The notes under the pieces were generated by a model that worked only from the letters and a program-made list of their open reading frames with translations, did no database searches and was not told the origin of the DNA. The position numbers and the translations under genes are program-made. DNA of 28,811 nt from UBA2658 sp964617335 (lineage in GTDB: Bacteria > Bacillota > Clostridia > Oscillospirales > Oscillospiraceae). Below are positions 1-7,003 of the stretch, in pieces. The first letter of the stretch is position 1. Each line of letters opens with the position of its first letter. Location of the stretch: assembly GCA_964617335.1 (NCBI GenBank), contig CAZTXG010000022.1, forward strand, positions 1-28,811. Reading direction: 5' to 3'.

Positions 1-20
1 ATCAGCAATTGCAGTCATAA

Positions 21-106
21 GCCGATAGTTTTAACTGCTTCGGCAGGTTAAGATGGGGCAAGTTTTCTCCGCTATATAAGGCCGGAATGCCTGATATCGG
101 CTTTTT
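21..106 (+). promoter_or_regulatory. possible structured RNA leader upstream of the DsrE-like gene
   Basis: A 7-bp helix can form between GCCGATA (21-27) and TATCGGC (95-101), followed directly by five T residues (102-106). It would enclose a hairpin with a TTCG loop (31-38 with 43-51, one bulged G), a weak GGGG/CTCC pairing and an AGGC/GCCT hairpin. That is a multi-branch shape resembling a cis-regulatory leader. I could not match it to a riboswitch class I know. It may simply be a terminator of an upstream gene cut off by the window edge, or chance pairing. Confidence 0.28.
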
Positions 107-138
107 AGCGGCGAATACAATAAAAAGGAGTGCTGTCA

Positions 139-477
139 ATGAAAAAATACTTATTTTACGCAATGAACGGTAAAAAAATGTGCTTTGTTCATGTGCTTCT
201 CAATGCTTTAGACTTAAAAGAAGCCGGAAACGAAGTGAAGATTATCTTTGAAGGGGAGGCCGTGAAGCTGCCGCCTGAACTTGCCGGAGAGGAAAATCCT
301 CTTTATAAAAAAGCTTTAGATAAAGGTCTTGTTGCCGGTGTCTGCCTTGCCTGCTCTCACACTCTTGGTGTGAAGGAAGATATTGAAAAGCTTAAGCTGC
401 CCCTGTTAAATGATATGAACGGCCACGCCGGAATGCGGCCATATATGGAAGACGGATACGAGGTTCTTGTTTTTTAG
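139..477 (+). CDS. DsrE/DsrF-like small cytoplasmic protein
   Basis: The product is a 112-residue soluble protein with the alternating beta-alpha pattern of the DsrE/DsrF-like superfamily, in which small proteins often act in sulfur relay. It has a Cys-x2-Cys pair (C69, C72) in the segment VCLACSHTLGV and an early Cys at 15. Those cysteines could carry sulfur or bind a metal, but this is inference. The ATG at 139 is chosen over an upstream in-frame GTG at 130 because AGGAG (126-130) lies 8 nt before it. The gene stands alone: a strong terminator follows 23 bp after its stop and the next gene is convergent. The specific function is unknown. Confidence 0.75.
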   Translation: MKKYLFYAMNGKKMCFVHVLLNALDLKEAGNEVKIIFEGEAVKLPPELAGEENPLYKKALDKGLVAGVCLACSHTLGVKEDIEKLKLPLLNDMNGHAGMRPYMEDGYEVLVF

Positions 478-500
478 ACCAAGGTTTTCTGTTTTAAAAA

Positions 501-538
501 AAAGAGGAATCAGACTAAAAAATCTGATTCCTCTTTTT
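501..538. terminator. bidirectional rho-independent terminator
   Basis: A perfect 14-bp stem (501-514 with 523-536) with an 8-nt loop is flanked by A residues on the left and T residues on the right, so it gives a U-tract in both directions. It lies between the convergent DsrE-like and rhodanese genes and would serve both. Confidence 0.9.
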
Positions 539-615
539 CACCGCACAGCTTACAGCGGACGGCTCATATAATGATTCTGATATGAAGTTTTAACAAGAGC
601 CGGAAACGACTCTTT

Positions 616-1005
616 TCAGCTTATCGTCTCATAGGGCCAATCTATAATCCCACCCATGTCATAAACATTTGTGTAGCCCATTGCGGCAAGGTTTTCCGCT
701 GCTGCCGCGCTGCGCACTCCGCTGCGGCAATAGACCAAAATCAAAGCGTCTTTGTCTGTAAGCTCGTCCTGGGCCCGAGAATCCAACTCATAATCGGGGA
801 TTAAAAGCGCATTTTCCAAATGCCCATACGCAAACTCATCCGGTGTGCGCACATCTAAAATCAGCGCTTCCTCATTTTCGTCTATGATGGTCTTTGCCTC
901 GGCGGCAGAAATTGTTGTATAGCCGGTTTTAACCATTTGTGAACCTCCTGTGCATCCTGCTAATAAAAATATTAACAGAGTCATAAGAATCAGGGTTTTT
1001 TTCAT
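616..1005 (-). CDS. rhodanese-like domain lipoprotein
   Basis: This is a 129-residue exported protein. It has a lysine N-terminus, a hydrophobic stretch and a lipobox LLAGC, so Cys18 is the predicted lipidation site. It is probably anchored on the outer face of the membrane. Residues from about 30 to the end form one rhodanese domain, with LDVRTPDEFAYGHLENA and the active-site loop CRSGVRS (Cys93). That cysteine would carry a persulfide in a sulfurtransferase, though single-domain extracytoplasmic rhodaneses have uncertain substrates. The start at 1005 is preferred to in-frame starts upstream because AGGAGG (1017-1012) lies 6 nt before it. It is transcribed alone towards the bidirectional terminator. 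Confidence 0.88.
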   Translation of the reverse strand: MKKTLILMTLLIFLLAGCTGGSQMVKTGYTTISAAEAKTIIDENEEALILDVRTPDEFAYGHLENALLIPDYELDSRAQDELTDKDALILVYCRSGVRSAAAAENLAAMGYTNVYDMGGIIDWPYETIS

Positions 1006-1249
1006 CTTGCCCCTCCTCATCCGCAAAAAGGCCTTAACCTTGCCTTCCCGCAGTTTTATTTTTCTTATTTTATCACTTTTCCTAAAAGATAAAAGAGATT
1101 AGGTCTCATTTCGGCAAATACTTTCAAAGAAAACTTGAAATATTTTTAAAAACCTGATTAGCTATTGACAAGGGCTTTTATTTTATAGCATCCTATTAAT
1201 AACGTTTCCTGTTAGTTTAGTTTTATGCCTTTTGGAAGGAGCTGCCTAT

Positions 1250-1630
1250 ATGCGCCTTAAAATCATTCTGCTGACGGGGCTTGGCTTTTTATCTCTGGCA
1301 ATGGGCGCCATTGGGCTTTTTCTCCCCATTTGGCCTACAACGCCCTTTGTTTTAGCCTCTGCCGCCTGTTTTTCTTCCAGCCCCCGTCTGCGTGTCTGGC
1401 TTTTGCGGCTGCCCTTTTTTAAAGACCATATCGAAAACTACACTAGCCGTAGGGGGCTTTCCCGAAAAATTGTAATCCAAAGCCTTAGTTTCCTTTGGGG
1501 TATGCTTCTGCTATCTATGATTCTGCTAAAATCGCCTTGGCTCTGCCTTTTGCTTGCGGCAGTCGGCACCGCTGTGACAATCCATATTCTCTGGATGGCC
1601 AGGCCGAGAGAAAAAGAAAAGGAAGAATAA
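1250..1630 (+). CDS. DUF454 (YbaN-like) inner membrane protein
   Basis: The product has 126 residues and matches the DUF454/YbaN family. It has an N-terminal membrane segment, then the family's LP-x-x-PTTPF motif (here LPIWPTTPFVLA), a CFSSSPRLRVWLL segment and two further hydrophobic helices near residues 75-115. The family has no established biochemical role. The ATG at 1250 follows GGAAGGAG (1234-1241) at about 8 nt. The charged C-terminus runs almost directly into the next gene (3 nt between stop and ATG), so the two are probably co-translated. Confidence 0.85.
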   Translation: MRLKIILLTGLGFLSLAMGAIGLFLPIWPTTPFVLASAACFSSSPRLRVWLLRLPFFKDHIENYTSRRGLSRKIVIQSLSFLWGMLLLSMILLKSPWLCLLLAAVGTAVTIHILWMARPREKEKEE

Positions 1631-1633
1631 CAA

Positions 1634-2281
1634 ATGAAACGGGTTTTTGGTATATTCGAAGGAGTTTTTGACGGGCTGTATTTAATGGCTGCTCTGGGCC
1701 TTGGCCTCTATCTGCTGCTCACAGGCGGCGGAACTGCCCGCTGTCTTGGGGGAGCTATGGCCTTGGTGCTTGTGGGGGGCGACGCCTTTCACCTTATTCC
1801 CCGAATGGCTGTCATAGCAGGCAAAGATGAGGAAAAGCTCAGGCCTGCTCTTGGCAGGGGTAAGCAGATTACCTCAATTTCCATGACGGTCTTTTACCTT
1901 TTGCTCTGGCAGCTGGGGCTTTCCCTTTTTTCCGAAAGACCTGCCAAGGGCTTAACTTATCTAGTCTACGGTCTTGCCGCTCTACGGATTTTTCTCTGTC
2001 TTTTACCCCAAAACGGCTGGCAAAAGCGCTATCCGCCCCTGTCTTGGGGGATTTTGCGGAACATTCCCTTTTTCCTTTTGGGCCTTTTTGTTTCCGCCCT
2101 GTTTTATATGAATAGAACCGCCCTTTCGGGGCTTTCCCTTATGTGGCTTAGTATACTTTTAAGCTTTGCTTTTTATCTGCCCGTGGTACTCTGGGCAAAC
2201 AAAAACCCAAAGGTCGGTATGTTTATGCTTCCAAAAACCTGTGTGTATCTTTGGATGCTGGCAAGCTTTATATCTTTATAG
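1634..2281 (+). CDS. uncharacterised polytopic membrane protein
   Basis: I do not recognise this 215-residue protein. Its sequence shows about six or seven hydrophobic segments (near residues 12-30, 36-58, 80-99, 104-123, 138-158, 164-186 and 195-213) with short charged loops such as KDEEKLRPALGRGKQ. It has no signal peptide or recognisable catalytic motif. It starts 3 nt after the stop of the DUF454 gene, with a GGAAG site inside the end of that gene, which suggests translational coupling and perhaps a joint role in the membrane. Catalase follows after 54 bp and may belong to the same transcript. Confidence 0.7.
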   Translation: MKRVFGIFEGVFDGLYLMAALGLGLYLLLTGGGTARCLGGAMALVLVGGDAFHLIPRMAVIAGKDEEKLRPALGRGKQITSISMTVFYLLLWQLGLSLFSERPAKGLTYLVYGLAALRIFLCLLPQNGWQKRYPPLSWGILRNIPFFLLGLFVSALFYMNRTALSGLSLMWLSILLSFAFYLPVVLWANKNPKVGMFMLPKTCVYLWMLASFISL

Positions 2282-2335
2282 AGGACTGCCTTATCCTTTA
2301 CGATAAAAATAATACAAAACAGAAAGGAGCTACCT

Positions 2336-3850
2336 ATGAGCGAGTATAAGAAATTAACCAATGAGGTCGGCGCACCGGTTGCCGACAACGAAAACGCCAT
2401 CACAGCAGGCCCCAGAGGTCCTGTGGTCATGCAAGACGTTTGGATGATGGAAAAAATGGCCCATTTCAACCGTGAGGTTATCCCCGAGCGCCGGATGCAC
2501 GCCAAAGGCTGGGGTGCTTACGGCACCTTCACCGTCACCCACGACATCAGCCAATACACCAAGGCAAAGGTTCTTTTGCCCGGTGCCGTTACAGAGACCT
2601 TCACCCGTTTTTCCACCGTTGCGGGAGAGCGGGGCGCGGCAGACTGCGAGCGTGACATTAGAGGCGTTGCCACAAAGTTTTACACCGAAGAGGGCAACTG
2701 GGACTTAGTGGGCAACAACACGCCTACCTTCTTCATAAGGGACGTACATAATTTCTCCGATCTTAACCGTGCTGTTAAGCGTGACCCCCGCACAGGCAGG
2801 CGCAGCGCCCAGAACAACTGGGACTATTGGACCCTTCTGCCCGAAAGCTTCCACCAGCGCACCATAGTTATGAGCGATAGGGGCATCCCCGCCTCCTTCC
2901 GCAATATGCACTTTTTCGGAGAGCACACCTACTCCTTCTATAACGAAAAGAACGAGCGTTTCTGGTGCAAGTTCCACTTTAAAACCCAGCAGGGCATCAA
3001 GAACCTAAGTAATGAGGAAGCTTGTAAAATCAACGGAATGGACAGGGAATATCACGGCAAGGACCTCTATGACGCCATTGAAAAGGGCGACTTCCCCAAA
3101 TGGACTCTCTATGTTCAAATTATGACCGAGGAACAGGCCAAAAATCACTATGAGAACCCCTTTGACATCACCAAAATCTGGCGCCACGGCGAGTATCCCC
3201 TGATTGAAGTGGGCGTTCTCGAACTAAACCGCAATCCGGAAAACTTCTTTGCGGAAGTTGAGCAGGCTGCCTTTACCCCCGCCCATGTGGTGCCTGGCAT
3301 AGGCTTTAGCCCGGACCGTTTCCTTCAGGGCAGGCTCTTTTCCTATGGTGACGCCCAGCGTTACCGCTTGGGTGTGAACCACAACCACATCCCCGTAAAC
3401 CGCGCCAAGGTTGAGGTCAATGAATACCACAGAGACGGTGCCATGCGCACAGACGGAAACTACGGCGGCGCTCCCGCTTATACCCCCAACAGCTATGGCT
3501 ATTGGACGGCCCAGCCCGAAGTTTCCGAGCCCCCCATGGATATAACAGGTGCCATTTGGCGCTATGACCCCAAGGATGATCCCTCAGATGATAACTTCCG
3601 TGCCGGCGGCAACCTCTGGCGGATTTTAGCCGAGGATAAAAAAGAAATACTCATCGCAAACACAGCGGCAGATATTGCCCCTTGCACTATAAACATCAAA
3701 TACCGCCACGCTGTCCACTGCTATCTGGCAGACCCCGAATACGGCGAGCGTTTTGCCAAGGCGGCAGAGCTTGACATGGAAAAGGTCAAGGAGCTTTCAA
3801 AGCTTGATAATAATGGCCTTATTCAGGCCACCCTTTCCGAAACCATGTAA
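2336..3850 (+). CDS. katA: monofunctional heme catalase
   Basis: This 504-residue enzyme converts hydrogen peroxide to water and oxygen. It is a small-subunit clade catalase. The distal His is H55 in VIPERRMHAKGWGAYG, the distal Asn lies in VGNNTP (N127/N128), and the heme-ligand Tyr is Y337 in RLFSYGDAQRYRLG with R333 and R344 nearby. The length is normal and all key residues are present. GAAAGGAG lies before the ATG. Codons are markedly biased to C-ending forms (AAC, TTC, CCC, GAC), much more than in the membrane genes just upstream, as expected for a highly expressed gene. No clear PerR box was found in the 54-bp gap upstream, so regulation is not evident. In an anaerobe its role would be oxygen or peroxide defence. 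Confidence 0.96.
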   Translation: MSEYKKLTNEVGAPVADNENAITAGPRGPVVMQDVWMMEKMAHFNREVIPERRMHAKGWGAYGTFTVTHDISQYTKAKVLLPGAVTETFTRFSTVAGERGAADCERDIRGVATKFYTEEGNWDLVGNNTPTFFIRDVHNFSDLNRAVKRDPRTGRRSAQNNWDYWTLLPESFHQRTIVMSDRGIPASFRNMHFFGEHTYSFYNEKNERFWCKFHFKTQQGIKNLSNEEACKINGMDREYHGKDLYDAIEKGDFPKWTLYVQIMTEEQAKNHYENPFDITKIWRHGEYPLIEVGVLELNRNPENFFAEVEQAAFTPAHVVPGIGFSPDRFLQGRLFSYGDAQRYRLGVNHNHIPVNRAKVEVNEYHRDGAMRTDGNYGGAPAYTPNSYGYWTAQPEVSEPPMDITGAIWRYDPKDDPSDDNFRAGGNLWRILAEDKKEILIANTAADIAPCTINIKYRHAVHCYLADPEYGERFAKAAELDMEKVKELSKLDNNGLIQATLSETM

Positions 3851-3914
3851 GAAAAGCTAAAAGACCCCGGCATTTTTAGAAACATTCTAAGCCGCAAAAA
3901 CCTATAGACCTTTT

Positions 3915-3977
3915 ATATAAGCTCCTCAAACTCCATGGCTCTTAAAAAGCCATGAGCGAGAGGAGCTTATATTTTTA
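3915..3977 (+). terminator. terminator after catalase
   Basis: A 12-bp outer stem (3916-3927 with 3960-3971) encloses a second perfect 7-bp stem CATGGCT/AGCCATG (3934-3940 with 3948-3954). A run of five T residues follows at 3972-3976. This two-storey hairpin lies about 65 bp after the catalase stop codon. Confidence 0.85.
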
Positions 3978-3985
3978 TTAAGCGG

Positions 3986-4025
3986 AAAAAGAAAGGACCG
4001 CATCATTAATGATTCAGTCCTTTTT
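3986..4025 (-). terminator. terminator at the end of the minus-strand sugar operon
   Basis: AAAGGAC (3992-3998) pairs with GTCCTTT (4017-4023), and an inner ATCA/TGAT pairing extends the stem. Reading the minus strand, a T-run corresponding to 3990-3986 follows. It sits just past the ribokinase stop. A T-run on the other side means it could also back up the catalase terminator. Confidence 0.8.
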
Positions 4026-4029
4026 CTGA

Positions 4030-4923
4030 TTACAGCTTAGCTTCGAAAGTGCATACTTCCTGCCTAATGGGGATTGATTTTGCAGCACCCCTGCGTGAAA
4101 CCGTTATTGAAGAGGCAATTACCGCCTGCTTCAGCGCCCTTTCAACCTTGCCTGTAAGAACCATTTCAGCCAGAAAGTATCCCGTAAAGGTGTCTCCTGC
4201 CGCTGTTGTGTCAAGGGCCTTCACAGGTACTGCCTTTTCATAAATTTCCCTGTCTGCGTCTTTATAAAGCACGCCCTTTTCCCCAAGGGTCAGCACTATT
4301 TTCAGCCTGCCGTATCTCTCCAGCAGGGCAGCGCATATTTTTTTTGGCTCTGTTTCCCCCGATAGGGCCTCGCCTTCAATTTCGTTTAAAAATAAATATG
4401 TGATTTTCTCCAGATTTATTTTCTTAATGTTTTCGTCTATAGGGGAAGGATTTAGCGCAACTTCCATACCTTTTTTTATGGCGGCATCAATGGCGGCTTC
4501 CGGCTCGTTTGTTTCATTTTGGACAAGGAAAATGTCCCCTTTCCCAAAGCCGGAAAGGGCAAAGTCTAATTCCTGCACCGTGTTTTCCCCGTTGGCCCCG
4601 TGATTGATTATGATGCAATTATCCCCTTGTTGGGAAACCTGTATCATTGCTGTGCCTGTAAGGGAACCGCCTGTGCTTACAAAGTCTGTGTTTACCCCGT
4701 TTTCCTTTAAAAGCTCGGAAAGCCAAACACCGTCTGCTCCCACTTTTCCCAGATGCCAGACCTTTGCTCCGGCACGGCTTATTGCAATGGATTGGTTTAA
4801 GCCCTTTCCCCCGGAGAAAATATTCACTTCCTTTGCTGATACAGTCTCTCCCGCTCTTACAAAATCCTCCACGGAAAAAACCATGTCAATATTTAAAGAA
4901 CCGTAATTTAATATCTTTTTCAT
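4030..4923 (-). CDS. rbsK: ribokinase-like PfkB-family sugar kinase
   Basis: This 297-residue PfkB/ribokinase-fold kinase phosphorylates a sugar with ATP, classically D-ribose to ribose 5-phosphate. The N-terminal GSLNIDMVF, the GGKG motif in NIFSGGKGLNQSIA and the signature DTTAAGDTF near residue 240 with its catalytic Asp are all present, and the length is normal. A ribokinase is the best family call, but with a D-lyxose isomerase just upstream the real substrate could be another pentose or ketohexose. It is the last gene of the operon, 2 nt beyond the stop of the isomerase. It has no good ribosome binding site of its own, so I infer translational coupling. The start at 4923 gives the canonical N-terminus; an upstream in-frame start would overlap the previous gene. 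Confidence 0.85.
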   Translation of the reverse strand: MKKILNYGSLNIDMVFSVEDFVRAGETVSAKEVNIFSGGKGLNQSIAISRAGAKVWHLGKVGADGVWLSELLKENGVNTDFVSTGGSLTGTAMIQVSQQGDNCIIINHGANGENTVQELDFALSGFGKGDIFLVQNETNEPEAAIDAAIKKGMEVALNPSPIDENIKKINLEKITYLFLNEIEGEALSGETEPKKICAALLERYGRLKIVLTLGEKGVLYKDADREIYEKAVPVKALDTTAAGDTFTGYFLAEMVLTGKVERALKQAVIASSITVSRRGAAKSIPIRQEVCTFEAKL

Positions 4924-4925
4924 AG

Positions 4926-5612
4926 CTATTTTACGGCAGGATATTCCGTGCAAAGCAGCCTATATGGCGGCTCGTCCTCCTCAATTGTGGGGAAGCGGCC
5001 TAGAAAATCCAGAAAACGGTTGTCTGTGTTGTCGTCGTTGCACATGGAAACCTCCCCAATCAGGGCAGGCCCCCTGCCGTTTTTGGGAATCACAAACTCA
5101 TGATAGCAATAGGGGTATAAGGTGAGGCTCTCCCCGGGGCGAAGGACAACCTCATGACCTGCAGGCACCGTATAACGGCGGCCGTCCTGAAAAATCTCCA
5201 CATCCGTATCGGCAAGACCTTCCGTTTCACGGTCTGCGTTATAGAGCTTATAGATAATATCGTTTCCGCCCCTGTTAATGATATCCTCCATCTTTGTCCA
5301 ATGAAAATGCATGGGGGAAACCTGACCCTCGTCACACATCATAATCTTTTCCGCATAGGTCTTTGTGTACTTCGGGTTTTTCACATTGCCGTTTCGAAGG
5401 GTGATAAGAGCAAGGCCCAAAGTGTCAAAGTTGCCTAGGCCGTAGTCTGTTACGTCCCAGCCCAGCATATTATCACGGATTTCGTCGTATTCATGTCCCT
5501 TTGTCTGCCAGTCCTCAGGAGTAAAGGAGAGAAAAGGCGGCAGAGCAAAGCTGTATTTTTCCATAAGAGCTTCAAATTTTTTTATAACAGCATTAATTTC
5601 TGAGCGTTTCAT
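4926..5612 (-). CDS. D-lyxose isomerase (cupin-type ketol-isomerase)
   Basis: The product has 228 residues and resembles D-lyxose ketol-isomerases, metal-dependent cupins that interconvert D-lyxose and D-xylulose and often D-mannose and D-fructose. The family signature PMHFHWTKMEDIINRGGN gives H102, H104 and E109 as metal ligands, and H171 in CYHEF is the fourth. Length and motif order fit the family. AGGAG precedes the ATG at a normal distance. A 118-bp gap with a hairpin separates it from the upstream isomerase gene, the largest break inside the operon apart from the gap after the binding protein. It places an aldose-to-ketose step in the pathway. The natural substrate is uncertain. Confidence 0.88.
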   Translation of the reverse strand: MKRSEINAVIKKFEALMEKYSFALPPFLSFTPEDWQTKGHEYDEIRDNMLGWDVTDYGLGNFDTLGLALITLRNGNVKNPKYTKTYAEKIMMCDEGQVSPMHFHWTKMEDIINRGGNDIIYKLYNADRETEGLADTDVEIFQDGRRYTVPAGHEVVLRPGESLTLYPYCYHEFVIPKNGRGPALIGEVSMCNDDNTDNRFLDFLGRFPTIEEDEPPYRLLCTEYPAVK

Positions 5613-5641
5613 ATGATTTTATCTCCTAACTTTATACTTGC

Positions 5642-5669
5642 ACAGCCTTAAGCTCTAAGGCTGTTTTTT
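5642..5669. terminator. intercistronic hairpin before the lyxose isomerase gene
   Basis: ACAGCCTTA (5642-5650) pairs perfectly with TAAGGCTGT (5656-5664) around a 5-nt loop. A T-run follows only on the plus strand (5665-5669). In the operon's own direction there is no U-tract, so it more likely stabilises or delimits the message than ends it. On the plus strand it could stop antisense transcription. Confidence 0.5.
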
Positions 5670-5730
5670 ATGGCGCTTTTTTGCTGCGGTTTATACAATA
5701 CTCAATCATGTCAAACTTTTTTATCAGACC

Positions 5731-6297
5731 CTATTCCAAATTGGCATGGTGCTGCCAAAGCTCTTTCATATCGAGATTGCGCCGCTCTATAATCATCTTT
5801 GCAACAATGTCGCCCAAGAGCAAAAGGCTCTGTTCAAAAAGGCTGGTCATAGGCTGCTTGGAGTCAATTTCGTCCTCCAGATAATATTTTGTGCGCACGG
5901 GAATGCGTACCATAAGGCAGGCAATATCTTTAAGTCCGCTGTTGGGGTTTGAGCCTATATGGACAATTTTTGCCCCATGCTTATGGGCAATTTGTGCAAT
6001 TCCCGCCGGAAAAAAGGTGGTTCCCGAGCCGGAGCCAACAATTAAAACATCATCCTTTGTAATGGCAGGCTCTGTGATTTCCCCTACAAGGTGGGTGCCT
6101 ATGCCAAGATGGGCCCAGCGCTTTGCAATGGCCTGCAAAGACAGCATAACCCTTCCAACACCTACGAAAAACACCTTTCGGGCGCTTAAAACAATGTCGA
6201 TTAATTCCTCAATTTCTTCCTCCCCAACGGCAGCTAAAGACAAGCCCAGCTCCCCCAGCACCAAATCACGGATTTCATCGTAACTAGGCTCTTTCAT
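5731..6297 (-). CDS. SIS-domain 6-phospho-3-hexuloisomerase-like protein
   Basis: This 188-residue protein is a single sugar isomerase (SIS) domain of the size of 6-phospho-3-hexuloisomerase, which interconverts D-arabino-3-hexulose 6-phosphate and fructose 6-phosphate. Visible are FFVGVGRVMLSLQAIAKRWAHLG, the phosphate-binding VGSGSGTT, and MTSLFEQSLLLLGD, whose FEQ is typical of this subfamily. The ATG at 6297 is chosen because GGAGG (6310-6306) lies 8 nt upstream; the ATG at 6303 is too close. It overlaps the end of the epimerase gene by 14 nt. No hexulose-6-phosphate synthase of the usual type accompanies it; the neighbour is a 3-epimerase instead. Another SIS function, for example on a different ketose phosphate, remains possible. 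Confidence 0.82.
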   Translation of the reverse strand: MKEPSYDEIRDLVLGELGLSLAAVGEEEIEELIDIVLSARKVFFVGVGRVMLSLQAIAKRWAHLGIGTHLVGEITEPAITKDDVLIVGSGSGTTFFPAGIAQIAHKHGAKIVHIGSNPNSGLKDIACLMVRIPVRTKYYLEDEIDSKQPMTSLFEQSLLLLGDIVAKMIIERRNLDMKELWQHHANLE

Positions 6298-7003
6298 GCT
6301 CATCGCCTCCAATAAGCCCCTTGCGCAGCTCAAATAGTTTTTTAACACTTTCCGCAATATTATCCCGCTGTATGCAGGTGCTTCCGGCAACAAAAATGTC
6401 CACAAGGCCGCCGCCGTAATCCATAATGTTTTGCGGAGAAACACGGCCGTCAATTTCGATTTTTGTTTCAAGGCCACGCTCTGTTATCAGGCTTCTAAGC
6501 TCTCGTATTTTTCGGTCGGCATATTCCACCTGCTTTTCTGCCTTGCTGCCGGCATAGCCCGGATTAATCAGCATAAGCAGTATGGTATCGCACTTTTCCA
6601 AAACATAATCAAGGCTTTCTAAAGATGTGGCAGGTCGCATTGCAAGGCCTGTTCGAACTTTGCGTGCTCGAATCATATTAAGCCTATTGTCAATATGAGG
6701 CTCGCACTCTCCATGAAACACAAGCTGCTGTACTCCTATATCCAGAAGCTCATCCACAAAAAAATCGTGGGAATTTGCCATTAAATGCACATCAAACTCC
6801 AAGGAGGTTTTTTTTCGCAGCTGGCGGATTACATCAAGGCCAATAGGCATACTGGGACTGAAATAGCCGTCCAGCAAATCCACGTGCAGCATTTCAATGC
6901 CCGAATCTTCCAGCTCACGAATCTGGCTTTCCAGATTACACAAATCCAGAGTTATAAGGGAGGGTGAAATGATACAGGGCTTATCCCAAATTTCTTTATT
7001 CAT
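6284..7003 (-). CDS. ribulose-phosphate 3-epimerase family protein, AlsE-like
   Basis: The 239-residue TIM-barrel protein belongs to the ribulose-phosphate 3-epimerase family. The active-site set is complete: HVDLLDG (His and metal Asp), DVHLM (second His) and EIDGRV (second Asp). The phosphate-loop motifs NPGYAG and VAGST are also present. The opening IISPSLITLDL resembles D-allulose-6-phosphate 3-epimerase (AlsE), and MRPAT replaces the usual NPAT. I infer it epimerises a ketose phosphate at C3, perhaps allulose 6-phosphate to fructose 6-phosphate, but ribulose 5-phosphate cannot be excluded. GGAGG lies before the ATG at 7003. It overlaps the upstream kinase by 8 nt and the downstream SIS gene by 14 nt. 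Confidence 0.85.
   Translation of the reverse strand: MNKEIWDKPCIISPSLITLDLCNLESQIRELEDSGIEMLHVDLLDGYFSPSMPIGLDVIRQLRKKTSLEFDVHLMANSHDFFVDELLDIGVQQLVFHGECEPHIDNRLNMIRARKVRTGLAMRPATSLESLDYVLEKCDTILLMLINPGYAGSKAEKQVEYADRKIRELRSLITERGLETKIEIDGRVSPQNIMDYGGGLVDIFVAGSTCIQRDNIAESVKKLFELRKGLIGGDEHERA

Noticed and set aside
130..138. Upstream in-frame GTG start for the DsrE-like gene
   Set aside because: It lies inside or directly after the AGGAG site; the ATG at 139 is at the right spacing.
1165..1199. Promoter with a perfect TTGACA upstream of the DUF454 gene
   Set aside because: No acceptable -10 box is found at 16 to 18 nt; the AT-rich elements lie at 13 or 23 nt, so I did not call it.
2282..2335. 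PerR-type operator before catalase
   Set aside because: The sequence is AT-rich but does not show the symmetric TTATAAT-type inverted repeat.
2472..2708. Open frames overlapping catalase on both strands
   Set aside because: They are out-of-frame shadows of a strongly codon-biased gene with no start signals or recognisable product.
6298..6477. N-terminal extension of the SIS protein frame
   Set aside because: It lies inside the epimerase gene and gives a sequence unlike the family; GGAGG supports the start at 6297.
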